NCBI RefSeq assembly: GCF_937920395.1
Contig: NZ_CALEVF010000044.1
Location: 1-33,988 of the forward strand
Direction of reading: 5' to 3'
Source: an uncultured Clostridium sp.
Lineage (GTDB): Bacteria; Bacillota; Clostridia; Clostridiales; Clostridiaceae
DNA: 33,988 bases
Under the pieces are notes generated by a model that was not told the DNA's origin, searched no databases, and was given only the letters and a program-made list of their open reading frames with translations. Shown piece by piece: positions 17,804 to 26,815 of the stretch (within the stretch, counting starts at the first letter, position 1; each line of letters starts with the position of its first letter). Both the position numbers and the translations under genes were made by a program.

Positions 17804-18244
17804 ATGTTAAAACAGACAATAAAAGACGATATTATTAAATATATGAAGAGTAGGGATAAAATAAGACTAACTACTTTAAGAACTTTAATGGCTGACGTTA
17901 AAACTAAAGAAATGGATTCAAAGAAGGAAATTGAAGAAGTCGATCTCGTAAATATTATTGAAAAGACAATTAAACAATTGCATGAAACTCTAGACTATGC
18001 AAAAAAAGCTAATAATGCAGAAGTCATATCTGAATCAGAAACATCTATTGAATTGCTTTTACTTTATATGCCAAAGCAATTTACTGAAGATGAAGCAAAA
18101 GCAATTATTACAGAAGTTATTACTGAGAATGGTTTCAAGGGTAAAGGTGACATGGGTAAAGTCATGAAAGCTATTATGCCAAAACTAAAAGGTAAATATG
18201 ACAGTAGGAAGGTAAATCCACTTGTAATTCAGTTACTTTCTTAA
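17804..18244 (+). CDS. yqeY: GatB/YqeY domain protein
   Basis: A 146-aa all-helical YqeY-family protein of standard length. It shows the usual pattern: an N-terminal helical bundle (RTLMADVKTKEMDSKK) and a C-terminal GatB-tail-like domain with KGKGDMGKVMKAIMPKLKGKYD, whose GDMGKVMK is characteristic. The domain occurs at the C terminus of GatB of the tRNA amidotransferase, where it contacts tRNA; the free protein's job is unknown. AGGAGG precedes the ATG. It is monocistronic with its own terminator. Confidence 0.9.
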   Translation: MLKQTIKDDIIKYMKSRDKIRLTTLRTLMADVKTKEMDSKKEIEEVDLVNIIEKTIKQLHETLDYAKKANNAEVISESETSIELLLLYMPKQFTEDEAKAIITEVITENGFKGKGDMGKVMKAIMPKLKGKYDSRKVNPLVIQLLS

Positions 18245-18252
18245 ATAAATTA

Positions 18253-18286
18253 GGGTAGTAATATTATATTACTACCCCCTTTTATT
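18253..18286 (+). terminator. terminator of yqeY
   Basis: GGGTAGTAATA (18253-18263) and TATTACTACCC (18267-18277) form a perfect 11-bp stem with a TTA loop, followed by CCTTTTATT. Confidence 0.88.
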
Positions 18287-18313
18287 CATGGATTTATTTT
18301 TACTAGAACATTA

Positions 18314-18643
18314 TTATCTATTAATGCAAGGTATTCCAATTAAACTTCCTTCAGTTGCTTTTTTGGTAAAATCAACTACAAAATCACCTAAGACCAATTT
18401 AATTTTTTTAGACCTAGCAAGTTCTATAATTTCACATAATTGTATAGTCGAATCTGTTATTGTGCTAACTTGCGTTACAACTATTGTATCTCCCTCAATA
18501 ACTTTATCTAATAGCTTATTAAACTCTAAATATACTTTATCACTAACGACTCCTAATTCTCTTAATTTGCTTACTTGCATTCCTATATCCTGTTTACTGT
18601 TATCTGTTGAACATCTTGCATATCCGTATAACATATTTTTCAT
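18314..18643 (-). CDS. degenerate serine recombinase catalytic-domain protein
   Basis: A 109-aa remnant-like protein of the resolvase/invertase family. It keeps YARCSTD with the nucleophilic Ser, GMQVSKLRELGV, EGDTIVVTQVS and IKLVLGDFVVD. Between YLEF and NKLLD the usual SG-plus-RPxL segment (about 11 residues) is missing. The DRLxR-type arginines are replaced (STITDS), and the protein stops before the long E helix and DNA-binding part. It should not catalyse recombination. AGAGAGG abuts the ATG at 18643, so the ATG at 18634 may be the real start. It lies 190 bp beyond the 3' end of sigK on the same strand. Confidence 0.65.
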   Translation of the reverse strand: MKNMLYGYARCSTDNSKQDIGMQVSKLRELGVVSDKVYLEFNKLLDKVIEGDTIVVTQVSTITDSTIQLCEIIELARSKKIKLVLGDFVVDFTKKATEGSLIGIPCINR

Positions 18644-18830
18644 CCTCTCTGTATACTGTTTTGGGCATTGTTTATATAATATGTTTTATTTAATATAATC
18701 TCTCTTCCTATATAGTAATATAGGGTATTACTAATACATAATATCATGTTTTTGAATACAAAAACACCAATCTTTTGTAGATAACATAATTTTCTATTTG
18801 TTTATAATATTCTCTATCATTTTGCTTTGA

Positions 18831-19538
18831 TTACACCGAATTGTTATTACTGCCTAATTCCTTATTCAGCTTCTTAAGTACTCTCTTTTCAATTCTAGAA
18901 ATATATGACCTTGAGATCCCAAGTATTATTGCTATTTCTCTTTGTGTTCGAGGCTTACCATCAAGTAATCCATACCGCATTTGAATTATTACTTTTTCTC
19001 TATCTTTCAAAACTAGGTTTATCTTACTATAAAGCCTTTTAATTTGTATTTTATTTTCTACTATATCAATAACAGAATCTTCCTCACTACGTAATACATC
19101 CATAAGGGACACCTCTTTTCCCTCTTTATCCGTACCAATAGGATCTTGCAGATACACTTCCCCTTTTATTTTTTTATTACTCCGAATTAGCATGAGTATT
19201 TCATTTTCTATGCACCTTGCAGCATAAGTTGCCAGTCTTATTCCCTTATTCATATCAAATGAATCTATACCCTTAATAAGTCCCACAGTTCCAATCGATA
19301 TAAGATCATCTACATCCTTTCCTGGGTAAGAATATTTTTTTACTATATGTGCAACTAATCTCAAGTTTCGTTCAACTAATGTTGCTTTGGCTAATAAGTC
19401 ACCTTCCGCAAACTTTGTTAAATAATATTTTTCCTCTTCCTCACTTAGTGGTTGAGGAAATGAATTATTACCAGTTATATAAGCTGTTAAAAATGTAACA
19501 TTTCCAATCATATCTAATAAACAATTTATGAAAAACAC
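18831..19538 (-). CDS. sigK: sporulation sigma factor SigK (pro-sigma-K), uninterrupted
   Basis: A 235-aa late mother-cell sigma factor. The hydrophobic N-terminal pro-sequence (first about 20 residues, before TGNNSFPQPLS) is kept. Region 2 has VERNLRLVAHIVKKY, DDLISIGTVGLIKGIDSF and LATYAARCIENEIL. Region 4 has KVIIQMRYGLLDG and TQREIAIILGISRSYISRIEKR. These match B. subtilis SigK closely. GTG at 19538 is the start, seven nt after AGGAGG. Unlike some clostridia and B. subtilis, the gene is not split by a skin element. It marks the host as a spore former. Confidence 0.93.
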   Translation of the reverse strand: MFFINCLLDMIGNVTFLTAYITGNNSFPQPLSEEEEKYYLTKFAEGDLLAKATLVERNLRLVAHIVKKYSYPGKDVDDLISIGTVGLIKGIDSFDMNKGIRLATYAARCIENEILMLIRSNKKIKGEVYLQDPIGTDKEGKEVSLMDVLRSEEDSVIDIVENKIQIKRLYSKINLVLKDREKVIIQMRYGLLDGKPRTQREIAIILGISRSYISRIEKRVLKKLNKELGSNNNSV

Positions 19539-19648
19539 AGATGTTCCTCCTACTAGAGCTTATAGATATAATATGATTAATTATTTGTTTTCATGTTTTT
19601 AATATTTAATTTGCAAATATAAATTTCTAAGAATTATCAATATCAACT

Positions 19649-19676
19649 AAAAAAGAGCCCCCACTGGAGACTCTTA
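19649..19676 (-). terminator. terminator of the kinase/TTLL-tail unit
   Basis: On the minus strand AAGAGTCTCC, loop AGTG, GGGGGCTCTT (with G-T pairs) is followed by a run of Ts. It lies about 20 bp after the end of the small membrane protein gene. Confidence 0.7.
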
Positions 19677-19696
19677 CACATACATTATCATATGAT

Positions 19697-20029
19697 TTAA
19701 TTCATTTTCTCATCATCTAATAACGTAGTATTCTCATTTAATAATGTAGTATCCTCATCTAATAATGTGGTATTATCCTCTACTTCTTCTTTTTCCTTAA
19801 TATTTTTTTGAGCTTTAATCGCTAATCGAGTAGATTGTGCTACTAAACCCTCTTTTTTTTGTTTATCAGATCTATTCTTTAATTTTAACTTTGTTAAAAA
19901 GCTGAAACTTATGTATTCATTCAAATCTTCCTTAATGTAAATATATATTCCAATAACGATACTTGCTATTGCTCCTAAACATCCGATAATTAGAAGTATT
20001 ATATATCTTATATATAAATTTTTATCCAC
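19697..20029 (-). CDS. small membrane protein with cytosolic TTLL heptad-repeat tail
   Basis: A 110-aa protein with one N-terminal membrane segment (about 8-32). Lysine-rich sequence follows (KLKLKNRSDKQKK), so the tail should face the cytosol. The tail is charged and disordered-looking and ends with three 7-residue repeats: NTTLLDE, DTTLLNE and NTTLLDD. The second Thr of units 1 and 3 sits three residues before Asp (T-L-L-D), as in the pTxxD ligands of some FHA domains. The gene starts 12 bp after the Ser/Thr kinase gene on the same strand, so the tail is a strong candidate substrate. I know no named family; the function is inferred. Confidence 0.72.
   Translation of the reverse strand: MDKNLYIRYIILLIIGCLGAIASIVIGIYIYIKEDLNEYISFSFLTKLKLKNRSDKQKKEGLVAQSTRLAIKAQKNIKEKEEVEDNTTLLDEDTTLLNENTTLLDDEKMN
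19713..19775 (-). repeat. three 21-bp tandem repeats encoding TTLL heptads
   Basis: Units 19713-19733, 19734-19754 and 19755-19775 differ at few positions and keep the reading frame. They encode the Thr-Thr-Leu-Leu repeat of the small membrane protein. Confidence 0.9.
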
Positions 20030-20041
20030 ATATTCGCCCTC

Positions 20042-21988
20042 TTATTTTATCGACTTTGTAGCTTTCAATTCTTTTATACGACTTTCGAGCAAACCAAATC
20101 CATAGTCATTTGTTGATCGATTATATCTTTTTAAAGCTAGTTTATAATAAGTATTCACTTTAGTGTAATCTTTCTTTAGAGTCGGCTTATGAATTTCAAC
20201 ATTATAATAAAGTAATCCTAATTGAGTATACCCTTGGTAATCAACTGGAAAAACAGATATCATTCTTTTAAATGTTTTTTCACTATTCTTATAGTCACCA
20301 ATTTCTTCATATGCATTTCCAATAGAATAGTATCCATCTATCTTGTTAAAACCATTATCTAATGCTAAATTATAATATTCTAGACTTTTTTTCATTAAAG
20401 TAATATATTTAGCAGATTTTACGCCAATAGAATCTCCTTTATCACTATATGCTTTTCCTAGTCTTGCGTACAACTTGTAATCTGCTGTTCCTTTTCCAGT
20501 TGCCTTAACTAAGGAATTCGCTTTTTCTAAAAGCTTAATAATCATATCAAAGCTGTTTGGATATACATTTAAATTATTTAAATATATATCTGATAAATCC
20601 ATGTAACCTCTTATTCTCGTGTCTACATCCGGGATAGTCTCATTATAATTTTCTAGATTAGCTACTATTCTTAATACATCCTTAGTTGAATTCTGATTAT
20701 ACCCAAGTACCTGAGCTGTAGCTTTGTAATATGGCACAGCCTTATCAACCGGATTTTCTATCTTTCCAAAATATTTATAGGCTTCTTTATAATTTTTTTC
20801 TTTAAAAGACGTAGTTCCCATAAGTTCTAATATTTCTTCATCATCAGCAACTTTTAAATCTTTTAGCATAACATCATCAATTAAATAGCTGATACATTTT
20901 TCCAATCTTTGATTTTCCTCAAGTCTTGTATCTTCAAGATACGTATTCCCAATATCTACATATGCTTCTGGCCTATTCTTGTTTTCTTCAATAGCTAACT
21001 TAAAGGTTGTAATCGCTTGATCATATTTTCCTTGTGCTTTTAAAGCTTGTCCATTTTCACTGATACTATTATATTCTTTAATATTTTCTTGTTTTATACC
21101 AAAAGCTCCAATAAAAATAAAAATGCATGATATTACAAATGAAAACATCACAACATATACTTTTATCATTTTTTTTCTTACCATGCTTTTATAAACTGAA
21201 TTTAGTTTACGTATATTTTCAAAATCATAAATAAGTTCCTTAACGGACTGATATCTAAGCGTTGGGTCCTGCTGTGTACATTTTGAGATTATATATTCAA
21301 ACCCTTCGGAAAGCAATGGATTTATCTCTCGTGCTGGCTTGATCTCATAAGGTGGATCATTAGGACCCCTGCCTGTAGATAAATGATATAACGTAACACC
21401 TAAACTATAAATATCTGTCCTAGCGTCCGTTTGGTGGCTTCCATATTGCTCAAGTGCAGCATATCCCTTTGTTCCAATACAAGTTGTATCTGCAGATACT
21501 TCTTCTTTATACTCTCTTGCAATTCCAAAATCAATTAATTTAATTTTGCCAAGAGAAGTAAGCATTAAATTACCTGGTTTCATATCTCTATATATAATAG
21601 GGTTAGGCTTAAGACAATGCAAGTAATTAAGTACATCACAAATTTGCTTAGCCCAATCAATTACAGTCTTTTCTTCAATTATCCCAACTTCTTGTAATTG
21701 TATATCTAATGAAATACCATCGATATAATCCAGTACTAGATAAATTCGATCTTCCTTTGTAATTATATCTACTATTCTTGGAAGTGCGGGATGATCTAAT
21801 TTTTTGAGTATATTAGTTTCGGCCATCAAATTTGATTTAGAATTAATTGTGCTTATAGAAACTTCTTTAATCGCCCATAATTTTTGTAACTTTATATCTT
21901 TTGCAAGATAAACTGTGCTCATTCCACCTCGTCCTAAAATATCAAGGATTTGATACTTATCTTCAAAAACACTACCAATCATATCCAT
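20042..21988 (-). CDS. transmembrane Ser/Thr protein kinase with extracytoplasmic TPR domain
   Basis: A 648-aa Hanks-type kinase. The kinase domain covers about 12-265, with glycine loop GRGGMSTVYLA, AIKEV (ATP Lys), catalytic loop IIYRDMKPGNLML (YRD in place of HRD), metal-binding IDFGIA, activation segment with GTKGYAALEQYG, and DIYSLGVTLY. One TM follows at about 275-297. The remaining 350 residues are TPR-like repeats outside the cell (EAYVDIGNTYLED, DGYYSIGNAYEEIGDYKNSEK and others). PASTA repeats, usual in Firmicutes PrkC/Stk1, are absent. All catalytic residues are present, so it is likely active. It is followed by the TTLL-tail protein and diverges from the Ig-repeat surface protein. 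Confidence 0.9.
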   Translation of the reverse strand: MDMIGSVFEDKYQILDILGRGGMSTVYLAKDIKLQKLWAIKEVSISTINSKSNLMAETNILKKLDHPALPRIVDIITKEDRIYLVLDYIDGISLDIQLQEVGIIEEKTVIDWAKQICDVLNYLHCLKPNPIIYRDMKPGNLMLTSLGKIKLIDFGIAREYKEEVSADTTCIGTKGYAALEQYGSHQTDARTDIYSLGVTLYHLSTGRGPNDPPYEIKPAREINPLLSEGFEYIISKCTQQDPTLRYQSVKELIYDFENIRKLNSVYKSMVRKKMIKVYVVMFSFVISCIFIFIGAFGIKQENIKEYNSISENGQALKAQGKYDQAITTFKLAIEENKNRPEAYVDIGNTYLEDTRLEENQRLEKCISYLIDDVMLKDLKVADDEEILELMGTTSFKEKNYKEAYKYFGKIENPVDKAVPYYKATAQVLGYNQNSTKDVLRIVANLENYNETIPDVDTRIRGYMDLSDIYLNNLNVYPNSFDMIIKLLEKANSLVKATGKGTADYKLYARLGKAYSDKGDSIGVKSAKYITLMKKSLEYYNLALDNGFNKIDGYYSIGNAYEEIGDYKNSEKTFKRMISVFPVDYQGYTQLGLLYYNVEIHKPTLKKDYTKVNTYYKLALKRYNRSTNDYGFGLLESRIKELKATKSIK

Positions 21989-22095
21989 AATTTGACCATC
22001 CTATCTTTCTTATATCTATTAATATTTAAAATAACTATTAGAATTTTAAAGTATTCATATTTATTGCTTTATTTGGTTTTTTATGTCTTATATGG

Positions 22096-22124
22096 TTGTA
22101 TTATATCATAATTTACTGTAAAAT
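22096..22124 (+). promoter_or_regulatory. candidate sigma-A promoter of the Ig-repeat gene
   Basis: TTGTAT and TAAAAT are separated by 17 bp, about 40 bp before the TTG start. A second TATAAT at 22130-22135 lacks a matching -35. Confidence 0.45.
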
Positions 22125-22163
22125 TATATTATAATTGTATAATAATCAAGGGGGAGATATTTC

Positions 22164-25100
22164 TTGAATCGTAAGAAATTAGCAACACTTATTGCAATAT
22201 GCTTTACAGTTTCAACTGGAATTGTTCCAGTAAATGCAACTCCGATAACACAACCGGTTAACTTGCAAGACCAAATACCTCAGAAAAATAATTTACCATC
22301 AGATAACGGCGAAGATAAAACTTTACCTACCTTACCTCTGGTAAACATCATTTCAAGTAGTAATTCTTCAACTGCGAAAGTTGGAGACACAATTACCTTA
22401 AAATTCACAAGTAGCGAAAGTCTTTCTAAAAAACCAACTGTAACAATTTTGGGCAATACACTTGATGTAAATTCAATTGGTAATAATGAATTTACTGCAA
22501 CCTATAAACTAGACCATAAAGATCAAGAAGGTCTAATTACATTTAACATTAGTGATGTAGTAGATCTTGCTTCAAACTCTATGGAAACAAATGTTTCTAA
22601 ATTAAGTTCTGGTGATTCCATTAATTTTATAAATCCAATATTATCTGAAGTTACGTTATCTTCTAATAATAAAAATAAAGATTATGCAAAACCTGGTGAT
22701 ATTATCACTTTAAATTTTTCCAGTTTTTGTCCTCTTACTAAAGTTCCCGTAGTAAAAATTGATGGTGTTTCCGCTATTACTACAGCACTTACTCCGACCA
22801 CCTACAACGCTACCTACACATTAACAGATGCTAATAGTAAAGGTGATGTAAGTTTTGTAATTGAGCAATTATCAATTATAGTTGATGTAGTTTCTCTCCA
22901 AAAGGAGACTTCTATTACTTATGGAAGTGGTGTTACTTTCTTTAAATCGATTCCAACCGTTAGTAATGTTGGTATAGACTCAAGTGGCTCTAAACAATCA
23001 GCTAAAAATGGCTCAACCATTCATTTAAACTTTACAACTGATATGCCACTTGATTTACGAAATCCTTCAACACTAATATCAATATTTGGTGAAACAGTTA
23101 AGCCTCAACTTAGTAGCTCTGCGAATTCTACATATACTTATACATCTGATTATATTTTAAAAGACAGTGATCCAGAAAATATAATCTTTAATATTTCAAA
23201 CTTGGCTGATTTCGCTGGAAATATTAATCCATCAACCATAAAGTCTGTAACTGATGATAAAACCATTAAACATGATAAAATATCACCAGCTATTAGTAAT
23301 GTTACTTTCAAATCAAATAATACATTATCTGATCTTGCCAAACCAGATAATGAAGTAACTTTAGAATTTGATACAGATGGGACTGAATCTAAAACTACAA
23401 CCGTAAATATAGATGGACATAGTGTTCTAGCTGTTAAGGATCCTAATTCTAACCACTATAAAGCTAAATATATCCTCGATAATACGACTAAAGATGGTCA
23501 AATAAAATATGACTTTGATGGAATAATGGATGAAGCTGGCAATATAGGTATTCCATCAGTTCCAGGTAAAGATATTGTAACTTTTGACAAAACTGTGCCT
23601 ACCTTTAGTGATATAAATTTAAAATTAAGCAATGGTAATAGCCTGCTTTCTAACTATGCCAATGTCTCAGATACTGTTAAATTAACCTTTACCAGTAGTG
23701 AAAAACTTAAAGATAATCAATTTATCAAAATAAATGGTCATGATTGCAACGTTATCTTAATTTCTGGGGACATATACTCTGCAAGTTATAAATTAGCTGA
23801 AAACGACGATGATGCACCCATAAACTTTAATATTTCTTCTTTATTGGATTATGCAGGAAACAAGTCCATAGACTATACTTCCACAACTGATGATTCTTCT
23901 ATTATTTTTGATAGGACTGCACCCCTAATTACTTTCTCTGGGGTAGCTAATAACGGTTATACAAATATTTCTTCGCCTAAAATAAAAATAACTGATTCTT
24001 ATCTTGATACTAGTAAAACTCATTTTGAACTAAAAAGAGATGGTATTACATTAGATAATATTACACCAATTACTAATCCTGATGGATCATATTCCTTTCA
24101 GGCTTTAGCAGAGGGTTCTTATAATCTTACAATTACAGCTGAAGACTATGCATCTAACATTACAAGCCCTCAAAATCTTTCCTTTACTATTGACAGGAGC
24201 TCACCTGAAATTGAAATAATGGGTGTAACTGATAAAGAATATACTAATAATGAGTCCATTACGCCTATAGTTAAAATTACCGATGATAGCCTTGCTAGCG
24301 GCTATCCAACTTTTAAACTTACTAAAGATGGAAAGCAAATAAAAACAAATGCTAATTTTAATATTATAAACAATACTTTTTCATTTCCTACATCTGAAGG
24401 TGGTGAATATGAACTTACGATTATTGCTAAAGACGAAGCGGGAACCGCAGAATCTATAAAATCTATAAGTTATACAATTGATCGGACTGCTCCCAATATT
24501 ACTTTTTCTGGGATAGCTAATAATAGTTATACAAATATTTCTACACCTAAAATAGAAATAACTGATTCTTATCTTGATGATAGTAAAACTCATTTTAAAC
24601 TAACAAGAGATGGTATTCAAATAAATAATATCACACCAAGTGCTAATCCTGATGGCTTATATTCCTATCCGGCTTTAGCAGCGGGCACTTATAATCTTAC
24701 AGTTACGGCTGAAGACTATGCATCTAATATTACAACCCCTCAAAACCTCTCCTTTACTATTGATAGGAGCTCACCTGAAATTGAAATAATGGGTGTAACT
24801 AATAAAGAATATACTAATAATCACACTATTACACCTATAGTTAAGATTACTGATGATAGCCTTGCTAGCGGGTATCCCATATTTAAGCTTACTAAGAATG
24901 GGAAACAAATACAAGCAAATGCTAATTTCAATATTATAAACAATACTTTTTCCTTTCCTACATCTGATAATGGCGACTATGAACTTACGATTATAGCTAA
25001 GGACGAAGCAGGAAACCCAGAATCAGTAAAATCTATAAGTTATACAATTGATCAAACTGCTCCCACTATTAGTATCAGTGGAGTTCTTGATAATGAATTT

Positions 25101-26459
25101 AACAATAATGCTTCTACTAGTGGCATAGTTACTTTTTATGATAAAAATCTTGATCCATCTTCTAGTAGGATCACTATAAATGGTAGTGATGTAAGCAGTG
25201 GCATTAAAAGAAATGCAAATGGCTCATATTCATACAACTTCAGCAAAACAGAAGAGGGCAAATACATAATTAAGACCTCTACATATGATCTTGCTAAAAA
25301 TGTTACTACAAAAGATTTGACCTTTAATATTGATCGCACTCTGCCAGTACTAGTTTTTAATGAAAATGCTCCTTATGTTAACACAATTTTTAAACCACAG
25401 ATAACTAAGGGTTCACCTGAAGATACTATTTTTGAAGTGTTAATAAACGGTGTTTCAGTTAATCCTAATAATTTGCCAGTATTAACGAAAAATCAAAAAT
25501 ATGTAATAGAAGCAATTTCAATAGATGAAGCTGGAAATATTTCAAAACCAACAACTTCGACATTTATATTAGATACAATTAGACCAAAAATTAATGTATC
25601 AGGTTTAATTCAAAGTTTCTTTTACGCAACTGACGTAGATCCTAATATAACCTTTTCGGACGCCAATTTACTTAGTTCCTCAATGACATTAAACGGTGTA
25701 AGTTATTCTAATGGCAAAATAACTAAAGATGGAGTTTATGATTTAAAATTATCGTCAAGCGACAAAGCTGAAAATAGTAATGAGCAATTAATTCACTTTG
25801 TAATTGATAAGAGTAGTCCTTCAATTGAGTTTAGAACTCCATTGAATAATAAAACTTTTAATACAATGATAAAGCCATACTTAATTACACATTCTAAATA
25901 TGGACTTGATTCAATTTCAATGACTTTAGATGGTGAAGTATATCATGGTGAAGATATAACCATCGAAGGAAAACACACAATTATAGTAACTGCTAAAAAT
26001 AAATCTGGAAAAGAAACTAAAAAATCATTTACATTTTTCATTAAAACTACACCACCTATTATACGAATTACAAATGTTCAGGAAGGTAAATCCTATAAAG
26101 CAGGAATTATTCCTGAAATTTATCAAGAGGAAGCTGTAAAATATCAAATGACATTGAATGGTAAACCATATATCTATGGGCTCGCTATTAATGATGCTGG
26201 TCATTATACCTTAGTGATTAAAGCTACAGATACAGCTGACAATGTAGCAACCAAAACAATCCACTTTACAATTGAGAATAAGACACTTGTAAGTGCTATT
26301 AAATCTATTAAAGCTCCAAAACTTACTAGTAATCCTCGTAGTATACTTCCTTTTATAGGAACTTTATTGGTACTATGTCTTGGTGGAGTAATTATCTTTA
26401 TAAAATCTAAATCAAGAAAAAATAAAAGACTAAAAAAAGAAGAAGAAACGACTGAATAA
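22164..26459 (+). CDS. large secreted Ig-repeat protein with C-terminal membrane anchor
   Basis: A 1431-aa protein starting at TTG after GGGGGAGA. The signal peptide is about residues 1-25 (KK, hydrophobic core, VNA). The body has roughly a dozen Ig-like beta domains of about 95-115 residues, each ending in patterns like DxAGN...FxIDRTxP, as in bacterial Ig-like (Big) domains. Residues 583-772 and 773-962 are a near-duplicate two-domain unit. The C terminus has one TM (SILPFIGTLLVLCLGGVIIFI) and a basic cytosolic tail. There is no LPxTG, so it stays membrane-anchored rather than wall-linked. It is probably an adhesin or stalk. It is divergent from the Ser/Thr kinase and just outside the type VII locus. 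Confidence 0.85.
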   Translation: MNRKKLATLIAICFTVSTGIVPVNATPITQPVNLQDQIPQKNNLPSDNGEDKTLPTLPLVNIISSSNSSTAKVGDTITLKFTSSESLSKKPTVTILGNTLDVNSIGNNEFTATYKLDHKDQEGLITFNISDVVDLASNSMETNVSKLSSGDSINFINPILSEVTLSSNNKNKDYAKPGDIITLNFSSFCPLTKVPVVKIDGVSAITTALTPTTYNATYTLTDANSKGDVSFVIEQLSIIVDVVSLQKETSITYGSGVTFFKSIPTVSNVGIDSSGSKQSAKNGSTIHLNFTTDMPLDLRNPSTLISIFGETVKPQLSSSANSTYTYTSDYILKDSDPENIIFNISNLADFAGNINPSTIKSVTDDKTIKHDKISPAISNVTFKSNNTLSDLAKPDNEVTLEFDTDGTESKTTTVNIDGHSVLAVKDPNSNHYKAKYILDNTTKDGQIKYDFDGIMDEAGNIGIPSVPGKDIVTFDKTVPTFSDINLKLSNGNSLLSNYANVSDTVKLTFTSSEKLKDNQFIKINGHDCNVILISGDIYSASYKLAENDDDAPINFNISSLLDYAGNKSIDYTSTTDDSSIIFDRTAPLITFSGVANNGYTNISSPKIKITDSYLDTSKTHFELKRDGITLDNITPITNPDGSYSFQALAEGSYNLTITAEDYASNITSPQNLSFTIDRSSPEIEIMGVTDKEYTNNESITPIVKITDDSLASGYPTFKLTKDGKQIKTNANFNIINNTFSFPTSEGGEYELTIIAKDEAGTAESIKSISYTIDRTAPNITFSGIANNSYTNISTPKIEITDSYLDDSKTHFKLTRDGIQINNITPSANPDGLYSYPALAAGTYNLTVTAEDYASNITTPQNLSFTIDRSSPEIEIMGVTNKEYTNNHTITPIVKITDDSLASGYPIFKLTKNGKQIQANANFNIINNTFSFPTSDNGDYELTIIAKDEAGNPESVKSISYTIDQTAPTISISGVLDNEFNNNASTSGIVTFYDKNLDPSSSRITINGSDVSSGIKRNANGSYSYNFSKTEEGKYIIKTSTYDLAKNVTTKDLTFNIDRTLPVLVFNENAPYVNTIFKPQITKGSPEDTIFEVLINGVSVNPNNLPVLTKNQKYVIEAISIDEAGNISKPTTSTFILDTIRPKINVSGLIQSFFYATDVDPNITFSDANLLSSSMTLNGVSYSNGKITKDGVYDLKLSSSDKAENSNEQLIHFVIDKSSPSIEFRTPLNNKTFNTMIKPYLITHSKYGLDSISMTLDGEVYHGEDITIEGKHTIIVTAKNKSGKETKKSFTFFIKTTPPIIRITNVQEGKSYKAGIIPEIYQEEAVKYQMTLNGKPYIYGLAINDAGHYTLVIKATDTADNVATKTIHFTIENKTLVSAIKSIKAPKLTSNPRSILPFIGTLLVLCLGGVIIFIKSKSRKNKRLKKEEETTE
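23910..25049 (+). repeat. 570-bp tandem duplication inside the Ig-repeat gene
   Basis: Unit 1 (23910-24479) and unit 2 (24480-25049) each encode 190 residues, that is two Ig-like domains, starting at DRTAP. Long stretches are identical at the DNA level, for example around ACTGATTCTTATCTTGAT and AACAATACTTTTTC. A partial third start (25050, DQTAP) diverges. Confidence 0.88.
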
Positions 26460-26498
26460 TTATAGACTAGTATCTAACTCTATAATAAGTTGTAATAT

Positions 26499-26542
26499 AA
26501 ATAAATCCCCTTTGCTAGATTAGCAAAGGGGATTTATTTTTT
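26499..26542. terminator. strong bidirectional terminator after the Ig-repeat gene
   Basis: A perfect 19-bp inverted repeat (26499-26517 and 26521-26539) with a 3-nt loop and a GC-rich core (CCCCTTTGCTA) is followed by TTTTTT. Confidence 0.92.
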
Positions 26543-26568
26543 ATGTATTATACAAATAATATACAACT

Positions 26569-26614
26569 AAAAATAGGGTTAACGGATAATATTTATTTAC
26601 TAACCCTATTTTTC
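26569..26614. terminator. second hairpin terminator
   Basis: AAAAATAGGGTTA (26569-26581) and TAACCCTATTTTT (26601-26613) pair perfectly across a 19-nt loop. Both ends carry A/T tracts. It could end transcripts from either side. Confidence 0.7.
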
Positions 26615-26815
26615 TAATCCACTCGAGTTGACCATTTCTTTTATTTTTACGAAGAAAAAGCACTAAATTTATATCGCTATAAACTTCAGTAGTTCACTCC
26701 CATTAATTTTTTCTATGTATTTTTTAGCTAATATGTTATCCACATGAGTTTGCGCAAACTATTTCAATTTAATAAAAAAGTACCAGTTTAATTCCAAGTC
26801 CTATTGTTTATAACC
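26615..26815. other. interval without recognised content
   Basis: About 200 bp between the second hairpin and the end of the lipoprotein gene. I see no open frame with a ribosome site, no clear repeat and no RNA element. Confidence 0.5.

Noticed and set aside
18314..18643. Active skin-element recombinase for sigK
   Set aside because: sigK is continuous, and the fragment lacks the RPxL segment, the DRLxR arginines and the DNA-binding half.
23910..25049. CRISPR-like or satellite repeat
   Set aside because: The two 570-bp units are in frame and encode Ig-like domains. There are no short regular repeats with spacers.
26340..26459. LPxTG sortase anchor on the Ig-repeat protein
   Set aside because: No LPxTG-like motif precedes the C-terminal TM; the segment before it reads LTSNPRSILPFIG.
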